A stretch of 64,000 nt of DNA, from the NCBI RefSeq assembly GCF_001597725.1, contig NZ_LUTR01000014.1:20769-84768 (forward strand). Reading direction: 5' to 3'. Position 1 is the first letter of the stretch. The number at the start of each line of letters is the position of its first letter. The notes under the pieces are model-generated. The model made no database searches and had not been told where the DNA came from. It saw only the letters and a list, made by a program, of their open reading frames with translations. A program made the translations under genes and the position numbers. Positions 30,805-40,164 of this stretch are shown here, in pieces. The stretch is from Neptuniibacter marinus (GTDB lineage: Bacteria; Pseudomonadota; Gammaproteobacteria; Pseudomonadales; Balneatricaceae).

Positions 30805-31614
30805 TTGTCCAGCGATTTTGAGAATAGATTTGGTGGTACGCGTCGCTTATACGGTACTGATGTTGTCGATATGTTTAGTCGTGCGCATATCTGCGTTATT
30901 GGTATTGGTGGAGTCGGCTCCTGGGTTGCTGAAGCGCTTGCACGCACTGCGGTTGGGAAGATAACACTGATCGATTTAGATGATATCTGTATTACTAATG
31001 TTAATCGCCAGATTCATGCATTAGATGGCAATATTGGTCGTTCTAAAGTTGAAGCTATGGCTGAGCGGATTAAGCTGATTAATCCTGCATGTCATGTGAA
31101 TGAGGTTGATGATTTTATTACCCTTGAAAATATTCCCGAGCTGATTACTAGTGATTTCGACTATGTGATCGATGCCATTGATAGCGTGAAAGAAAAAGCC
31201 GCTTTAATCTCCCATTGTGGCTATCGAAAGATCCCTATTATTACTGTAGGCGGAGCGGGTGGACAAACAGATCCGACGAGAATTGAGATCTGCGACCTAT
31301 CCAAAACCAGCCATGACCCACTTGCCGCTAAAGTACGTTCACTATTACGTAGGAACTATCAGTTTAGTAAAAGCGGTAGACGCTTTTCGGTGGACTGCGT
31401 GTATTCGACTGAGCAGCTAGTATATCCACAGCCTGACGGTTCCGTTTGTGCACAAAAAAGTATTACGGATGGAAATACCCGTTTAGATTGCTCGGGCGGT
31501 TTTGGCGCATCAACCTGTGTGACAGCCAGCTTCGGTTTTGCGGCAGTTGCTAGAGTGTTGGATAAAATGAAAAAACGTTGGGAGAGGGATCAAGCTCGCT
31601 TGCATGATGTGTAA
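30805..31614 (+). CDS. tcdA: tRNA threonylcarbamoyladenosine dehydratase
   Basis: ATP-dependent cyclisation of t6A37 to ct6A in tRNA; an E1-like enzyme. I choose TTG at 30805 because AGGGG lies 7 bases before it and the resulting 269 residues match the 268 of E. coli. The upstream frame to 30763 has no ribosome binding site. The nucleotide fold is CVIGIGGVGSWVAEALARTAVGKITLIDLDDI, with TNVNRQIHAL and VIDAIDSVKEKAALI after it. The cysteine-rich C-terminal part (RLDCSGGFGASTCVTASFG) is also typical. Confidence 0.92.
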   Translation: MSSDFENRFGGTRRLYGTDVVDMFSRAHICVIGIGGVGSWVAEALARTAVGKITLIDLDDICITNVNRQIHALDGNIGRSKVEAMAERIKLINPACHVNEVDDFITLENIPELITSDFDYVIDAIDSVKEKAALISHCGYRKIPIITVGGAGGQTDPTRIEICDLSKTSHDPLAAKVRSLLRRNYQFSKSGRRFSVDCVYSTEQLVYPQPDGSVCAQKSITDGNTRLDCSGGFGASTCVTASFGFAAVARVLDKMKKRWERDQARLHDV

Positions 31615-31725
31615 TGTGAAGGGGTGGGTGAGTTAAAGCGTAGCCCATATTACAAAAGGGGGTTACGCTGGCTTAGATTTTTTGAGTGTTAGATGTTCGG
31701 AGCTTATATGCTCTAGGAGTACAGC

Positions 31726-32595
31726 TTATTCAATAATCTGATCATCACGTAGACGGAATGGATGCCAAGGGTAAGTTCCCATAATACGTACTTCCTTAGC
31801 AAAGAAATCTAACTCTTGAAGAGCATATTTCATAGACTCTTGATAAGGGTGTCCTTCAACGTCAAGGTGAAAACTGGTGGCGGTCATCGTATCTGATGCC
31901 ATATAGCTTTCAAGTTTCAACATATTAACGCCGTTAGTTGAAAACCCTCCTAGCGCCTTATAAAGGGCGGCGGGGATGTTTCTGACGGTAAACATGATTG
32001 AGGTCATGAAGCGTACATCTGGTTTTAACTCAGGCATATGACTATCGCGTGCCAAAATCATAAAACGTGTAGTGTTACCCGATTTATCCTGAAAATTATC
32101 ACGCAGAATATTAAGGTCGTAAAGTTCTGCGGCTAGGCTAGATGCGATGGCAGCTAGACCTTTGTTATTCGGATTTACACTGAGGTCAGCAGCGGCTCCT
32201 GCCGTATCAAGGCTGGCAATCGGTTCTATGCCAAGCTCGGCAATATTGCCGTAACATTGTGCGAGAGCTTGGGGGTGAGATGATACCGCTGTAATTTCAC
32301 TTATTTTGCTGCCTTTGGGCGCAAGCAAGCAGTGATTGACCGGTTCGAAATGTTCACCAACAATGTGAAGTTTCGTTTGTGGCATTAAGCGATAGATCTC
32401 TTCTACTCGCCCCGCAGTAGAGTTCTCTAATGGGATCATTGCAAATCGCGCTTTTCCGCTATCCACCATAAACATCGCATCAGCAAAGGTATGGCATGCT
32501 TTTGCTTCTAGCTCTGGGTAAGCTTTACGACAGGATAAGTGGGAATAGGCTCCTGGGACACCTTGGTAAGCGATTATTGCTGGTAGATCGGTCAT
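31726..32595 (-). CDS. pheA: Prephenate dehydratase, stand-alone
   Basis: Converts prephenate to phenylpyruvate in phenylalanine synthesis. The catalytic domain begins IIAYQGVPGAYSHLS; IPLENSTAGRV and the conserved TRF (176-178, NTTRFMIL) are present. The ACT regulatory domain follows, with GGFSTNGVNMLKLESYM at about 216-232 in place of the usual ESRP. At 289 residues it lacks the chorismate mutase domain that most gammaproteobacterial PheA proteins carry. The overall type is closer to what I recall from Alphaproteobacteria. It is a single-gene unit, convergent with tcdA. Confidence 0.9.
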   Translation of the reverse strand: MTDLPAIIAYQGVPGAYSHLSCRKAYPELEAKACHTFADAMFMVDSGKARFAMIPLENSTAGRVEEIYRLMPQTKLHIVGEHFEPVNHCLLAPKGSKISEITAVSSHPQALAQCYGNIAELGIEPIASLDTAGAAADLSVNPNNKGLAAIASSLAAELYDLNILRDNFQDKSGNTTRFMILARDSHMPELKPDVRFMTSIMFTVRNIPAALYKALGGFSTNGVNMLKLESYMASDTMTATSFHLDVEGHPYQESMKYALQELDFFAKEVRIMGTYPWHPFRLRDDQIIE

Positions 32596-32802
32596 AGTAT
32601 TTAATCTATCAATGTAAAACGAGGTGCGTATTATTACACAGAGACAAGCTCTCTGTTACTGTTCAAATGGGTTTAATTACGTGTTTCTGTTCCTTTGTAT
32701 AGGTAAATAGCACAACCTTATGATCGCTTTTAATCTATTATGCCCTTTTATTTTAAATGTATTGGCTAAATCACAATTAATGGGCCATTGCTGTTTATTC
32801 TG

Positions 32803-34914
32803 ATGAGTACCTCTTTAATGATACATCGATTACTGATGGCACTAATTTTTCTAGTATTTACTTTATTGTTCACTTGGCAAGTGGTTAATGTGACTCGTGA
32901 CTGGACGTTACAGCGTTTACATGACCAAGGTTCTGCTGAGTTACTCAAGGTGATTACCGAGCTTCGAGTCGCTTTAGGCGAGTATCGTTACTTACCGTTT
33001 CTTATTTCACAAAATGTGAGCGTGAAAGAGTTACTTACTTTTTCTAAATCCGAAAAAAGCGCTGAAGTGAGTTTATACCTTGAGCAAACGAATCTTGTTG
33101 CAGGTTCCTCCTCACTTTTTTTATTAAACACTGAAGGTAGGGCGCTGGCTTATAGTCATTGGCGAGATGAAGAGGATTTTTTTCAGCGCTCCCATAATAA
33201 TCAAGCTTATTTTCAACAGGCGAGTGATGGCCATCGGGGCAGACAATTTAGTTTAAATGTAGATACAAAACGTCCTGCCTATTTTTTGTCTTCCCCTATT
33301 TATGAGGGCACCCGTTTTATTGGCGCAGCAGTCGTCCGAATTGAGTTGCAAAACTTAGTGCAAAAGCTTCGTTCGGTTGAAACTGTGCTTATTACTGATA
33401 ACAAAGGAACCTTATTTTTCTCTACGGGTTCTTTTCAACGTTTTGAAAACCTCCAAGCTCAAGCGCGTATATATCCACATGAATTAAGCAATGGTGTAAC
33501 TACCACTTTGTGGGAGAAAGAGAAACACCATTGGCTTGCACGCTCTGTCGCACTTGACGACTTAGCGTGGGAGGTGACGGTTTTAAATGATACCGATGTG
33601 GTTAATAAAAATATTCGTAATGCAACGCTGTTTTCATTTGGTGGTTGTGTCGCTTTTGGTTTGCTTATGCTGTTGTTTAGAGAACGGCAGTTAAAGCTAC
33701 GATCTCAGAATGAAACGAGACAAGCATTAGCGCGAAATGAAGCGCAGCAGAAAGCGATTATTAACCATGCTCAAGTTGGTTTACTGTTAATCGATAGTCA
33801 GGGTTTAATACGCTTTGCAAATAAAATGGCGTTACAGCAGTTTGCGGTAATGATGAAGGTGATTATCAACCGTCCCATTGCGGAGATGGTGGTAGCTGAC
33901 GGTGATCCGTTAGTGAATCGGCTTCTGACTAATTTAGATTGGGATAGTTTCTCGCCATTGATTGGCTACGAATCGGTAGGCGTTAGAGGAGACGGTACTG
34001 AATTCCCCTTAATGATCTCTGTCCGAAAAATGTTGCCAGAACAGTCTCCCTCTTTACGTGACTTAGCGCTTGAAAAAGATGAAGCAAAGCGGTTTTTGGT
34101 AACGGTTATTGATATATCCCGCCGTAAAGGCTTAGAAATGGAACTTAAACGGGCCAATAATTCGTTAGAAACTAAGGTTGAAGAGCGGACAAAGGCCTTA
34201 AGCGAAGCGCAAAATGAATTGATTCAGGCCGGAAAAATGGCTGCATTAGGGCGTATGTCCACGGCCGTTGCTCATGAACTTAACCAGCCTTTAACAGCGA
34301 TTCGGAATTATGTGGCGATCTGTAAGCAGCTGTTGAACCAACCAGAGATGTTAACCGAAAATCTATCTGAAATTGATCTACTAACACAGCATATGGCTCA
34401 AATTACCTCCCAATTAAAAACCTATGCTTATAAAAAACCTGAGGATAAAAAGCCGGTTTCTATTCAGATGGTGGTTGAGCATTCATTGCTACTGTTTAAG
34501 CAACGTATTGTCGATGATCAAGTTGAATTAACGACGCAACTGCCGGGAAATACATTATACGTCTTGGGCGACAATGCTCGTTTAGAGCAAGTGATAGTTA
34601 ATCTGGTTAATAATGCTTTAGATGCTATGGGTACAAGCGCTGAGCGGAAGTTGAGTATAGAGGTGACCTATGGCGATAAGGTTATTATTTCGATCAGTGA
34701 TTCGGGAATGGGTATTGCTGCTGATTTATTGGATAGCTTATTTGATCCATTTGTTACCTCTAAAAAGATTGGTGATGGATTAGGGTTAGGGCTAGCTATT
34801 GTGAAATCTATTATTCGTGATCTAGAAGGTGATATAGAAGTAGGGGAGAGCCCGCTAGGTGGAGCCTCTTTTACGGTGAAATTACCTCTTTTCTCGGTTT
34901 CGGAAGATCATTAA
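32803..34914 (+). CDS. DctB-like membrane sensor histidine kinase with PAS domain
   Basis: Partner of the following sigma-54 activator, 6 bases away. The protein has an N-terminal membrane helix, a periplasmic Cache-type sensor (about 30-270), a second helix near 272-292 and a PAS domain (about 325-440). The kinase core follows: phospho-accepting His491 in AVAHELNQPLTAIRNY and the ATPase boxes NLVNNALDAM, SDSGMGI and GDGLGLGLAIVKS. The HELNQP H-box and the layout are those of the DctB group, which sense C4-dicarboxylates. The ligand here is unknown. ATG at 32803 or 32818 could be the start; neither has a good ribosome binding site. Confidence 0.85.
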   Translation: MSTSLMIHRLLMALIFLVFTLLFTWQVVNVTRDWTLQRLHDQGSAELLKVITELRVALGEYRYLPFLISQNVSVKELLTFSKSEKSAEVSLYLEQTNLVAGSSSLFLLNTEGRALAYSHWRDEEDFFQRSHNNQAYFQQASDGHRGRQFSLNVDTKRPAYFLSSPIYEGTRFIGAAVVRIELQNLVQKLRSVETVLITDNKGTLFFSTGSFQRFENLQAQARIYPHELSNGVTTTLWEKEKHHWLARSVALDDLAWEVTVLNDTDVVNKNIRNATLFSFGGCVAFGLLMLLFRERQLKLRSQNETRQALARNEAQQKAIINHAQVGLLLIDSQGLIRFANKMALQQFAVMMKVIINRPIAEMVVADGDPLVNRLLTNLDWDSFSPLIGYESVGVRGDGTEFPLMISVRKMLPEQSPSLRDLALEKDEAKRFLVTVIDISRRKGLEMELKRANNSLETKVEERTKALSEAQNELIQAGKMAALGRMSTAVAHELNQPLTAIRNYVAICKQLLNQPEMLTENLSEIDLLTQHMAQITSQLKTYAYKKPEDKKPVSIQMVVEHSLLLFKQRIVDDQVELTTQLPGNTLYVLGDNARLEQVIVNLVNNALDAMGTSAERKLSIEVTYGDKVIISISDSGMGIAADLLDSLFDPFVTSKKIGDGLGLGLAIVKSIIRDLEGDIEVGESPLGGASFTVKLPLFSVSEDH

Positions 34915-34920
34915 AAGGTT

Positions 34921-36315
34921 ATGGGCGAAATGAGTGTAAACGGAAATAATTTCAGAGGTACCGTTCTTCTTGTTGATGATGAAGCGATGGTACGCAAGTC
35001 AACGGAAAAGTGGCTAACCATGGCTGGCTTTGAGGTGATTGGCTGCGATAGTGGCGCTGAAGCACTTAAACATATTTCTGAATCTTTCCGAGGGATTGTC
35101 GTTAGTGATGTGAAAATGCCGGAGATGAGCGGTTTAGAGTTTATGGCATTAGCATTGACTGAGGTGCCAGGTCTTCCTGTCGTGTTGGTGACCGGGCATG
35201 GGGATGTAGATATGGCGATCTCCGCCATGCGGAAAGGGGCCTATGATTTTATCGAAAAGCCCTTTAACCCAGAACGGTTAGTGGAAACGATTCAGCGCGC
35301 CTGTGAAAAACGGCGCCTCATGTTAGATAATCTTCGGTTGCAGCAGCACTTAGCAAGCTCAACGGGTATAGATAAGCGGTTGATTGGTATATCACCTGTT
35401 ATACAACGTTTAAAGCAGGAGATTATTACCTTAGCTGATTTAGATACCAATGTGATTATTTATGGAGAAACAGGTACGGGAAAGGAGCTTGTAGCCCAGT
35501 CTTTGCATGAGTTTAGTACCCGAAATAAAGCCCATTTCGTTCCTATTAATTGTGGCGCTATCCCTGAAGCGTTAATAGAGAGTGAGTTGTTTGGTCATGA
35601 AGCGGGTGCGTTTACTGGGGCGAGTAAGCGCCGTATCGGCAAATTTGAATATGCGAGTGGTGGTACGCTGTTTCTTGATGAGATTGAGAGTATGCCTTTG
35701 CATCTGCAAATTAAGTTATTGCGAGCATTGCAGGAGGGCGTGATTGAAAGGCTAGGTGGTAATGCACCTATAGCGGTGGATCTGCGAGTGATTGCTGCAG
35801 CAAAAACGGATCTGAGAGTGGATGATAATTTCCGCGAAGATCTATTTTATCGTCTTAATGTCACCCAATTACATATCCCCCCCTTACGGGAACGTTTGGA
35901 GGATGCCCCTTTACTGTTTGAACATTATTTGAGGATGACAGCGCAAAGCCATGAGTGTGAGCCGCGTATATTACCAGAGCAAGATATAAGAGCACTGCAT
36001 AGTTATCAATGGCCTGGTAATGTGCGAGAGCTTAAAAATGTGGCGATGAGATACGCATTGGATAAGCGGGTGTCTGTATCCGCTATATTGTTTCCAGATG
36101 ATCAGCCTATGCAACTAAGCGAGTTAAGTGGGGATATCTCTCAGCCATTAGCGATTCAGGTCGCAGCTTTTGAGGCCGAAGTGATTAAACGCTCGTTGGC
36201 TGAGCATGAGGGTAATATTAAAGCTGTAATGGATATGCTTGATCTGCCGCGTCGTACGTTGAATCAGAAGATGGCTAAATATGGCCTTCATCGCTCCGAC
36301 TTTACCCCAGATTAA
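34921..36315 (+). CDS. DctD-like sigma-54-dependent response regulator
   Basis: Activates sigma-54 RNA polymerase when phosphorylated. The receiver domain has Asp63 in VVSDVKMPEMSG and Lys in IEKPFNP. The AAA+ domain has Walker A GETGTGKE at 182-189, the sigma-54 contact loop GAFTGA at 229-234, the Walker B stretch GGTLFLDEIE and the sensor arginines near FREDLFYRLNV. A Fis-type helix-turn-helix closes the protein (GNIKAVMDMLDLPRRTLNQKMAKYG). The likely target is the TAXI/TRAP gene downstream, which has a -24/-12 promoter and repeated inverted repeats. An ATG at 34930 is an alternative start. Confidence 0.92.
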   Translation: MGEMSVNGNNFRGTVLLVDDEAMVRKSTEKWLTMAGFEVIGCDSGAEALKHISESFRGIVVSDVKMPEMSGLEFMALALTEVPGLPVVLVTGHGDVDMAISAMRKGAYDFIEKPFNPERLVETIQRACEKRRLMLDNLRLQQHLASSTGIDKRLIGISPVIQRLKQEIITLADLDTNVIIYGETGTGKELVAQSLHEFSTRNKAHFVPINCGAIPEALIESELFGHEAGAFTGASKRRIGKFEYASGGTLFLDEIESMPLHLQIKLLRALQEGVIERLGGNAPIAVDLRVIAAAKTDLRVDDNFREDLFYRLNVTQLHIPPLRERLEDAPLLFEHYLRMTAQSHECEPRILPEQDIRALHSYQWPGNVRELKNVAMRYALDKRVSVSAILFPDDQPMQLSELSGDISQPLAIQVAAFEAEVIKRSLAEHEGNIKAVMDMLDLPRRTLNQKMAKYGLHRSDFTPD

Positions 36316-36347
36316 TTTTTACTATCTGATTTATAAGGTTATTTTAA

Positions 36348-36367
36348 ATAGGCGGTTTTTTGCTTAT
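36348..36367. promoter_or_regulatory. Putative activator binding site, box 1 of 3
   Basis: ATAGGC-GGTTTTTT-GCTTAT, one mismatch from the perfect inverted repeat of box 2. Centre about 305 bases upstream of the predicted start of the TAXI transcript. Confidence 0.5.
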
Positions 36368-36513
36368 TGTGCGTATCTATCCTCTTATTTGATGTGATTT
36401 CCATACTTTTGAATTTCTTCCACTTTTACCGATAGCCCCAAGTCAGTGGCTATGCGCCTATTTTTATATGCTTCTACTTGTTTTGCTCTTAGCTTTTATC
36501 GTCTTTAACTTAA

Positions 36514-36533
36514 ATAAGCTATTTTTTGCTTAT
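36514..36533. promoter_or_regulatory. Putative activator binding site, box 2 of 3
   Basis: ATAAGC-TATTTTTT-GCTTAT is a perfect inverted repeat with an 8-base T-rich spacer, centred about 140 bases upstream of the predicted transcript start, the usual distance for sigma-54 enhancers. Confidence 0.6.
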
Positions 36534-36547
36534 ATAGCTTGATTTTG

Positions 36548-36567
36548 ATAAGCGTAATTTTGCCTAT
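36548..36567. promoter_or_regulatory. Putative activator binding site, box 3 of 3
   Basis: ATAAGC-GTAATTTT-GCCTAT, one mismatch. Its centre is 34 bases from box 2 and about 105 bases upstream of the predicted transcript start. Confidence 0.55.
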
Positions 36568-36636
36568 TTTAATTGCTCTTAATGTTAATGATTATTAACT
36601 TATTGAAAGTTATGGTAAATATTTTGTTTTTTAAGG

Positions 36637-36652
36637 TGGCATTATGCTTGCT
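36637..36652 (+). promoter_or_regulatory. Sigma-54 (-24/-12) promoter of the TAXI/TRAP transporter
   Basis: TGGCATTATGCTTGCT has TGGCA and TTGC with the correct spacing (GG to GC offset 12). Transcription should start near 36663, about 48 bases before the ATG at 36711. The activator gene directly upstream contains GAFTGA, as a sigma-54 partner must. Confidence 0.75.
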
Positions 36653-36710
36653 TGTTATAAATCGTGTAATAGATTTAATAATAAAACACCAAATGAAGAA
36701 GGGTTACAGG

Positions 36711-37742
36711 ATGACAATAACAAAACGTACTTTTATCAAGGGTATGGGCTTAGCGCTTGCAGCGAGCACTGCAGTAGGAACAGCAGGCTTAGTACAGGCT
36801 GCTGATGAGAGACGCTCTTATATATTGGCAACAGCATCAACAGGTGGAACTTATTATCCGGTAGGTGTTGCGCTTGCAACGTTGACTAAAATTAAACTTG
36901 AGCCATCACATAAGATCTCCATGTCTGCGATTAACTCAGCAGGTTCAGGTGAGAACATTAAGTTATTGGGCGAAAACGAAGCTCAGTTTGCTATCCTGCA
37001 GGGTTTATATGGTGCTTGGGCTTGGAATGGCGAAGGCCGTCTTAAAGAAGCGGGTCCTCAGAAAAATTTACGTTCAGTTACTATGCTTTGGCAGAACGTA
37101 GAGCAGTTTGTTATGAAAACTGATCATACGAAAACTGGCACGATTGCAGATATGAATGCATTAGCGGGTAAAAAGTTTTCTATAGGTAAAAAGAACTCTG
37201 GTACTGAAGGTTCTGGTAGAACAATTTTAGGCAACTTAAACATTGATGCTGATGGGTTTAATCTTGCGTATATGGGTTACGGTGCGTCAGCAGATGCATT
37301 GCAAAACGGTACGATTGAAGGGATGAATATCCCATCGGGTGTGCCTACATCAGCGATTACTCGTGCTTACGCGGCGTTAGGTAGCGACATTACGGTACTT
37401 AATTTTACCGATGAGCAGATTAAACAGGCAAACGGTAATTATAAGCTGTGGACGCCATATCATATCCCCGCTAATACTTACCCAGGTCAAAGCAAAGATA
37501 TCAATACCATGGCTCAGCCAAACTTTTTGGCAGTACGTGATGATGTTTCGGAAGAAGATGTTTATTTGCTGACTAAAACAGTTTATGAAAATCTCGCATT
37601 CTTAAATGGTATTCATAAAGCGACTAAAGCAATGTCGTTAGAAAAATCTATCGCCGGTTTGCCTGTGCCTCTTCATGCAGGTGCTGCGCGCTACTACAAA
37701 GAGATGGGTATAGAGATACCTGATCACTTGATTGCTAAATAA
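36711..37742 (+). CDS. TAXI family TRAP transporter substrate-binding protein
   Basis: Periplasmic receptor of a TRAP importer. The ATG at 36711 gives MTITKRTFIKGMGLALAASTAVGTAGLVQA, an export signal with a twin-arginine-like K-R-T-F-I-K motif. The frame is open upstream to 36573, but that part includes the sigma-54 promoter. The mature protein has the TAXI landmarks ILATASTGGTYYPVGVALATL, SAGSGENIKLLGENEAQFAILQ and GKKFSIGKKNSGTEGSGRTIL. The 343-residue length fits. Known TAXI ligands include glutamate and 2-oxoglutarate; the ligand here is not readable. Confidence 0.92.
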   Translation: MTITKRTFIKGMGLALAASTAVGTAGLVQAADERRSYILATASTGGTYYPVGVALATLTKIKLEPSHKISMSAINSAGSGENIKLLGENEAQFAILQGLYGAWAWNGEGRLKEAGPQKNLRSVTMLWQNVEQFVMKTDHTKTGTIADMNALAGKKFSIGKKNSGTEGSGRTILGNLNIDADGFNLAYMGYGASADALQNGTIEGMNIPSGVPTSAITRAYAALGSDITVLNFTDEQIKQANGNYKLWTPYHIPANTYPGQSKDINTMAQPNFLAVRDDVSEEDVYLLTKTVYENLAFLNGIHKATKAMSLEKSIAGLPVPLHAGAARYYKEMGIEIPDHLIAK

Positions 37743-37825
37743 GTTGATTGGGAGGGAACTATTAATTTAGTGGGTTGTCTATTATTACAGCTCTCCTCCT
37801 ACTTTTGGTTTGAAGTGTTCAGACC

Positions 37826-37875
37826 GGTGCAAACTTAGCTACCAGCGAGGTTAAGTTTGCACTACCTATTTTTTT
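37826..37875 (+). terminator. Hairpin with T run between TRAP receptor and permease
   Basis: GTGCAAACTTA (37827-37837) pairs perfectly with TAAGTTTGCAC (37852-37862); seven T begin 7 bases after the stem (37869-37875). The gap between stem and T run makes termination leaky, which would allow more receptor than permease to be made. Confidence 0.65.
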
Positions 37876-37970
37876 ATAAATACTCCAGCAATTGTTACCA
37901 TCATTCTTCAGAAATGTAATCTGAGGTTATGGGGTTTTTGCGCATCGAATTTGTTTGAGCGATTAGAATT

Positions 37971-40112
37971 ATGGCGACTGAAGCGAACGTAAATGATCAA
38001 GAAGATATTAGAGAAAAACTCAAAGGGTTAGAGCTTACGCAGCGTCCTGAGAACTCTGTCACTGGAAAAATTATTTATTGGGTAGGTGTCGCTTTTGCGT
38101 TGACGCATATCTATTTCAACACATTAGGTACTTGGTCTGAGCTTTATGTTGCCGCCGTTCACTTTAGTGGCTTTGCATTTTTGTGCGCTTTGATGGTTCC
38201 TGTCTTTAATTCCTCGAATGTAGCTAAGCAGAAAGTCGCTTTAATATTGGATCTTTTACTTGGTGTTGCGGCAGTTGCTTGTGCGTTGTATTTAATTGGT
38301 TTTGAAGATGCTCTCTATGATAGAGGGGTTAAGTTTGTCCAATGGGACTGGGTCTTCTCTATAAGCGCTATCTTTATCGCTTTGGAAATGGCGCGAAGAA
38401 CAACAGGTTGGTTTATTCCATCAATGATTTTAGTGGCTTTGACCTATGTTTTTTGGTGGGGTCAATACATTGATGGTATGTTCGGTTTTGCTGGCCTTAG
38501 TTTAGAAACCTTGCTCTACCGTTCCTATTTTTCGTCTGAAGGTATGTTTGGCCAGATAGCTCGCATATCTTGGACCTATGTTTTCATGTTTATCTTATTT
38601 GGTGCCTTTTTAGTTAAGTCAGGTGCTGGCGATTTTATTATTGATCTCTCCCGTTGCGCTGCGGGCCGTTTTGTTGGCGGGCCAGGCTTTGTTGCTGTAC
38701 TAGGGTCTGGTTTGATGGGTTCCGTTTCTGGATCATCAGTTGCTAACACAGTGTCCACTGGTGTGATTACCATTCCATTAATGCGAAAAGCAGGCTTCCC
38801 CGCGCGTTTTTCAGCGGGTGTAGAAGCGGCTGCATCAACAGGTGGACAGCTAATGCCTCCCGTTATGGGGGCGGGCGCGTTTATCATGGCATCCTATACG
38901 CAAATCTCTTATCTCGATATTATTGCCATCGCGGCTTTACCTGCATTGTTGTACTTTCTATCGGTTGGCTTCTTTGTTCGTGTCGAAGCTAAACGTAGTC
39001 ATGCCCATGCTGTCGAAATAGATACTCGCACTTTAGGTGAAGTATTTAAGGGGGGCTGGCATTTCTTACTGCCTCTGGTGGTATTAGTGTCCTTACTTAT
39101 CTATGGATTCACACCCACTTATGCCGCTGGCATTTCAATTATATCAGTAGTGGTTTCATCCTGGTTATCTAAGCATCCTATGGGAGTTAAAGAGATTCTT
39201 GATTCTCTTGCTCAAGGTTCGCGGAATATGGCGACCACAGCGATGTTGCTTATCTCTGTAGGCTTAGTTGTTAATGTGGTTGCAATGACGGGGATCGGGA
39301 ATACCTTCTCACTTATGGTGACTGAATGGGCAGGGGGGAGCTTATTAATCACTTTAGTTTTGATCGCACTAGCCTCACTAATCTTAGGTATGGGACTGCC
39401 TGTAACGGCTGCTTATATTGTTTTGGCAACGCTTTCAGCGCCGGCACTTTATGGATTAATGGCCGAAAGCCGTTTGTTGGATTTGATCGTCACCGGCACG
39501 CTACCTGATGCGGCTAAAACCATATTTATGCTAATTGATATGGAGAAGGTGAGTTTATTATCGGCACCGATGAGTGAGGTAGATGCTAAGGCTTTATTGA
39601 GTTCTGTGCCTGCTGATTTTAAAGGTCAGTTATTAGATCAGGCGTTGGCTCCTGAAGCCTTAGCAATGATTTTGTTGTCTGCTCATATGATTATTTTCTG
39701 GTTATCTCAGGATTCCAATGTAACTCCACCCGTCTGTTTAACCGCTTTTGCCGCGGCTGCGATCGCTAAAACACCGCCAATGGCGACAGGTTTTACTGCA
39801 TGGAAGATTGCTAAAGGTTTGTATGTAGTTCCTTTGCTTTTTGCTTATACCAATTTTATTGGTGGCACTACAGCGGAGGTGTTAAGCATATTTGTATTTG
39901 CGGTCTTTGGTCTATATGCTTTTGTTGGTTTCATGGAAGGCTATCTAGAAGGACCGTTGAATATAGTGATGCGGGCGTTATGCGGCGTATGTGCTATCAC
40001 TCTGTTATGGCCCCACGATCAAGTATTAGTAAGTTTGGCAGGGGGAGCCGTTTTTATCATAATCTTTATGTTTAGTCGAAAAGCGGATAAAGATGCTCTT
40101 CAAGCAGTGTAG
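37971..40112 (+). CDS. TRAP transporter fused permease (DctQM type, TAXI class)
   Basis: A 713-residue inner-membrane protein combining the small (4 helices, about 30-190) and large (about 12 helices) TRAP subunits, the form that accompanies TAXI receptors. The large part contains GAFLVKSGAGDFIIDLSRCAAGRFVGGPGFVAV, GSVSGSSVANTVSTGVITIPLM and GVEAAASTGGQLMPPVMGAGAFIMA. The region VTPPVCLTAFAAAAIAKTPPMATGFTAWKIA closes the core. It drives uptake with a sodium or proton gradient. It lies 228 bases after the receptor, past a leaky hairpin. The ribosome binding site is weak. Confidence 0.93.
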   Translation: MATEANVNDQEDIREKLKGLELTQRPENSVTGKIIYWVGVAFALTHIYFNTLGTWSELYVAAVHFSGFAFLCALMVPVFNSSNVAKQKVALILDLLLGVAAVACALYLIGFEDALYDRGVKFVQWDWVFSISAIFIALEMARRTTGWFIPSMILVALTYVFWWGQYIDGMFGFAGLSLETLLYRSYFSSEGMFGQIARISWTYVFMFILFGAFLVKSGAGDFIIDLSRCAAGRFVGGPGFVAVLGSGLMGSVSGSSVANTVSTGVITIPLMRKAGFPARFSAGVEAAASTGGQLMPPVMGAGAFIMASYTQISYLDIIAIAALPALLYFLSVGFFVRVEAKRSHAHAVEIDTRTLGEVFKGGWHFLLPLVVLVSLLIYGFTPTYAAGISIISVVVSSWLSKHPMGVKEILDSLAQGSRNMATTAMLLISVGLVVNVVAMTGIGNTFSLMVTEWAGGSLLITLVLIALASLILGMGLPVTAAYIVLATLSAPALYGLMAESRLLDLIVTGTLPDAAKTIFMLIDMEKVSLLSAPMSEVDAKALLSSVPADFKGQLLDQALAPEALAMILLSAHMIIFWLSQDSNVTPPVCLTAFAAAAIAKTPPMATGFTAWKIAKGLYVVPLLFAYTNFIGGTTAEVLSIFVFAVFGLYAFVGFMEGYLEGPLNIVMRALCGVCAITLLWPHDQVLVSLAGGAVFIIIFMFSRKADKDALQAV

Positions 40113-40164
40113 GTACTTGATTAATTAATTGGTTTAATTATTTGGTTTAATGGCAGGAGGTCTT

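Noticed and set aside
36573..36710. Longer N-terminus for the TAXI protein
   Set aside because: The extra residues are translated from the sigma-54 promoter region; the export signal starts at 36711.
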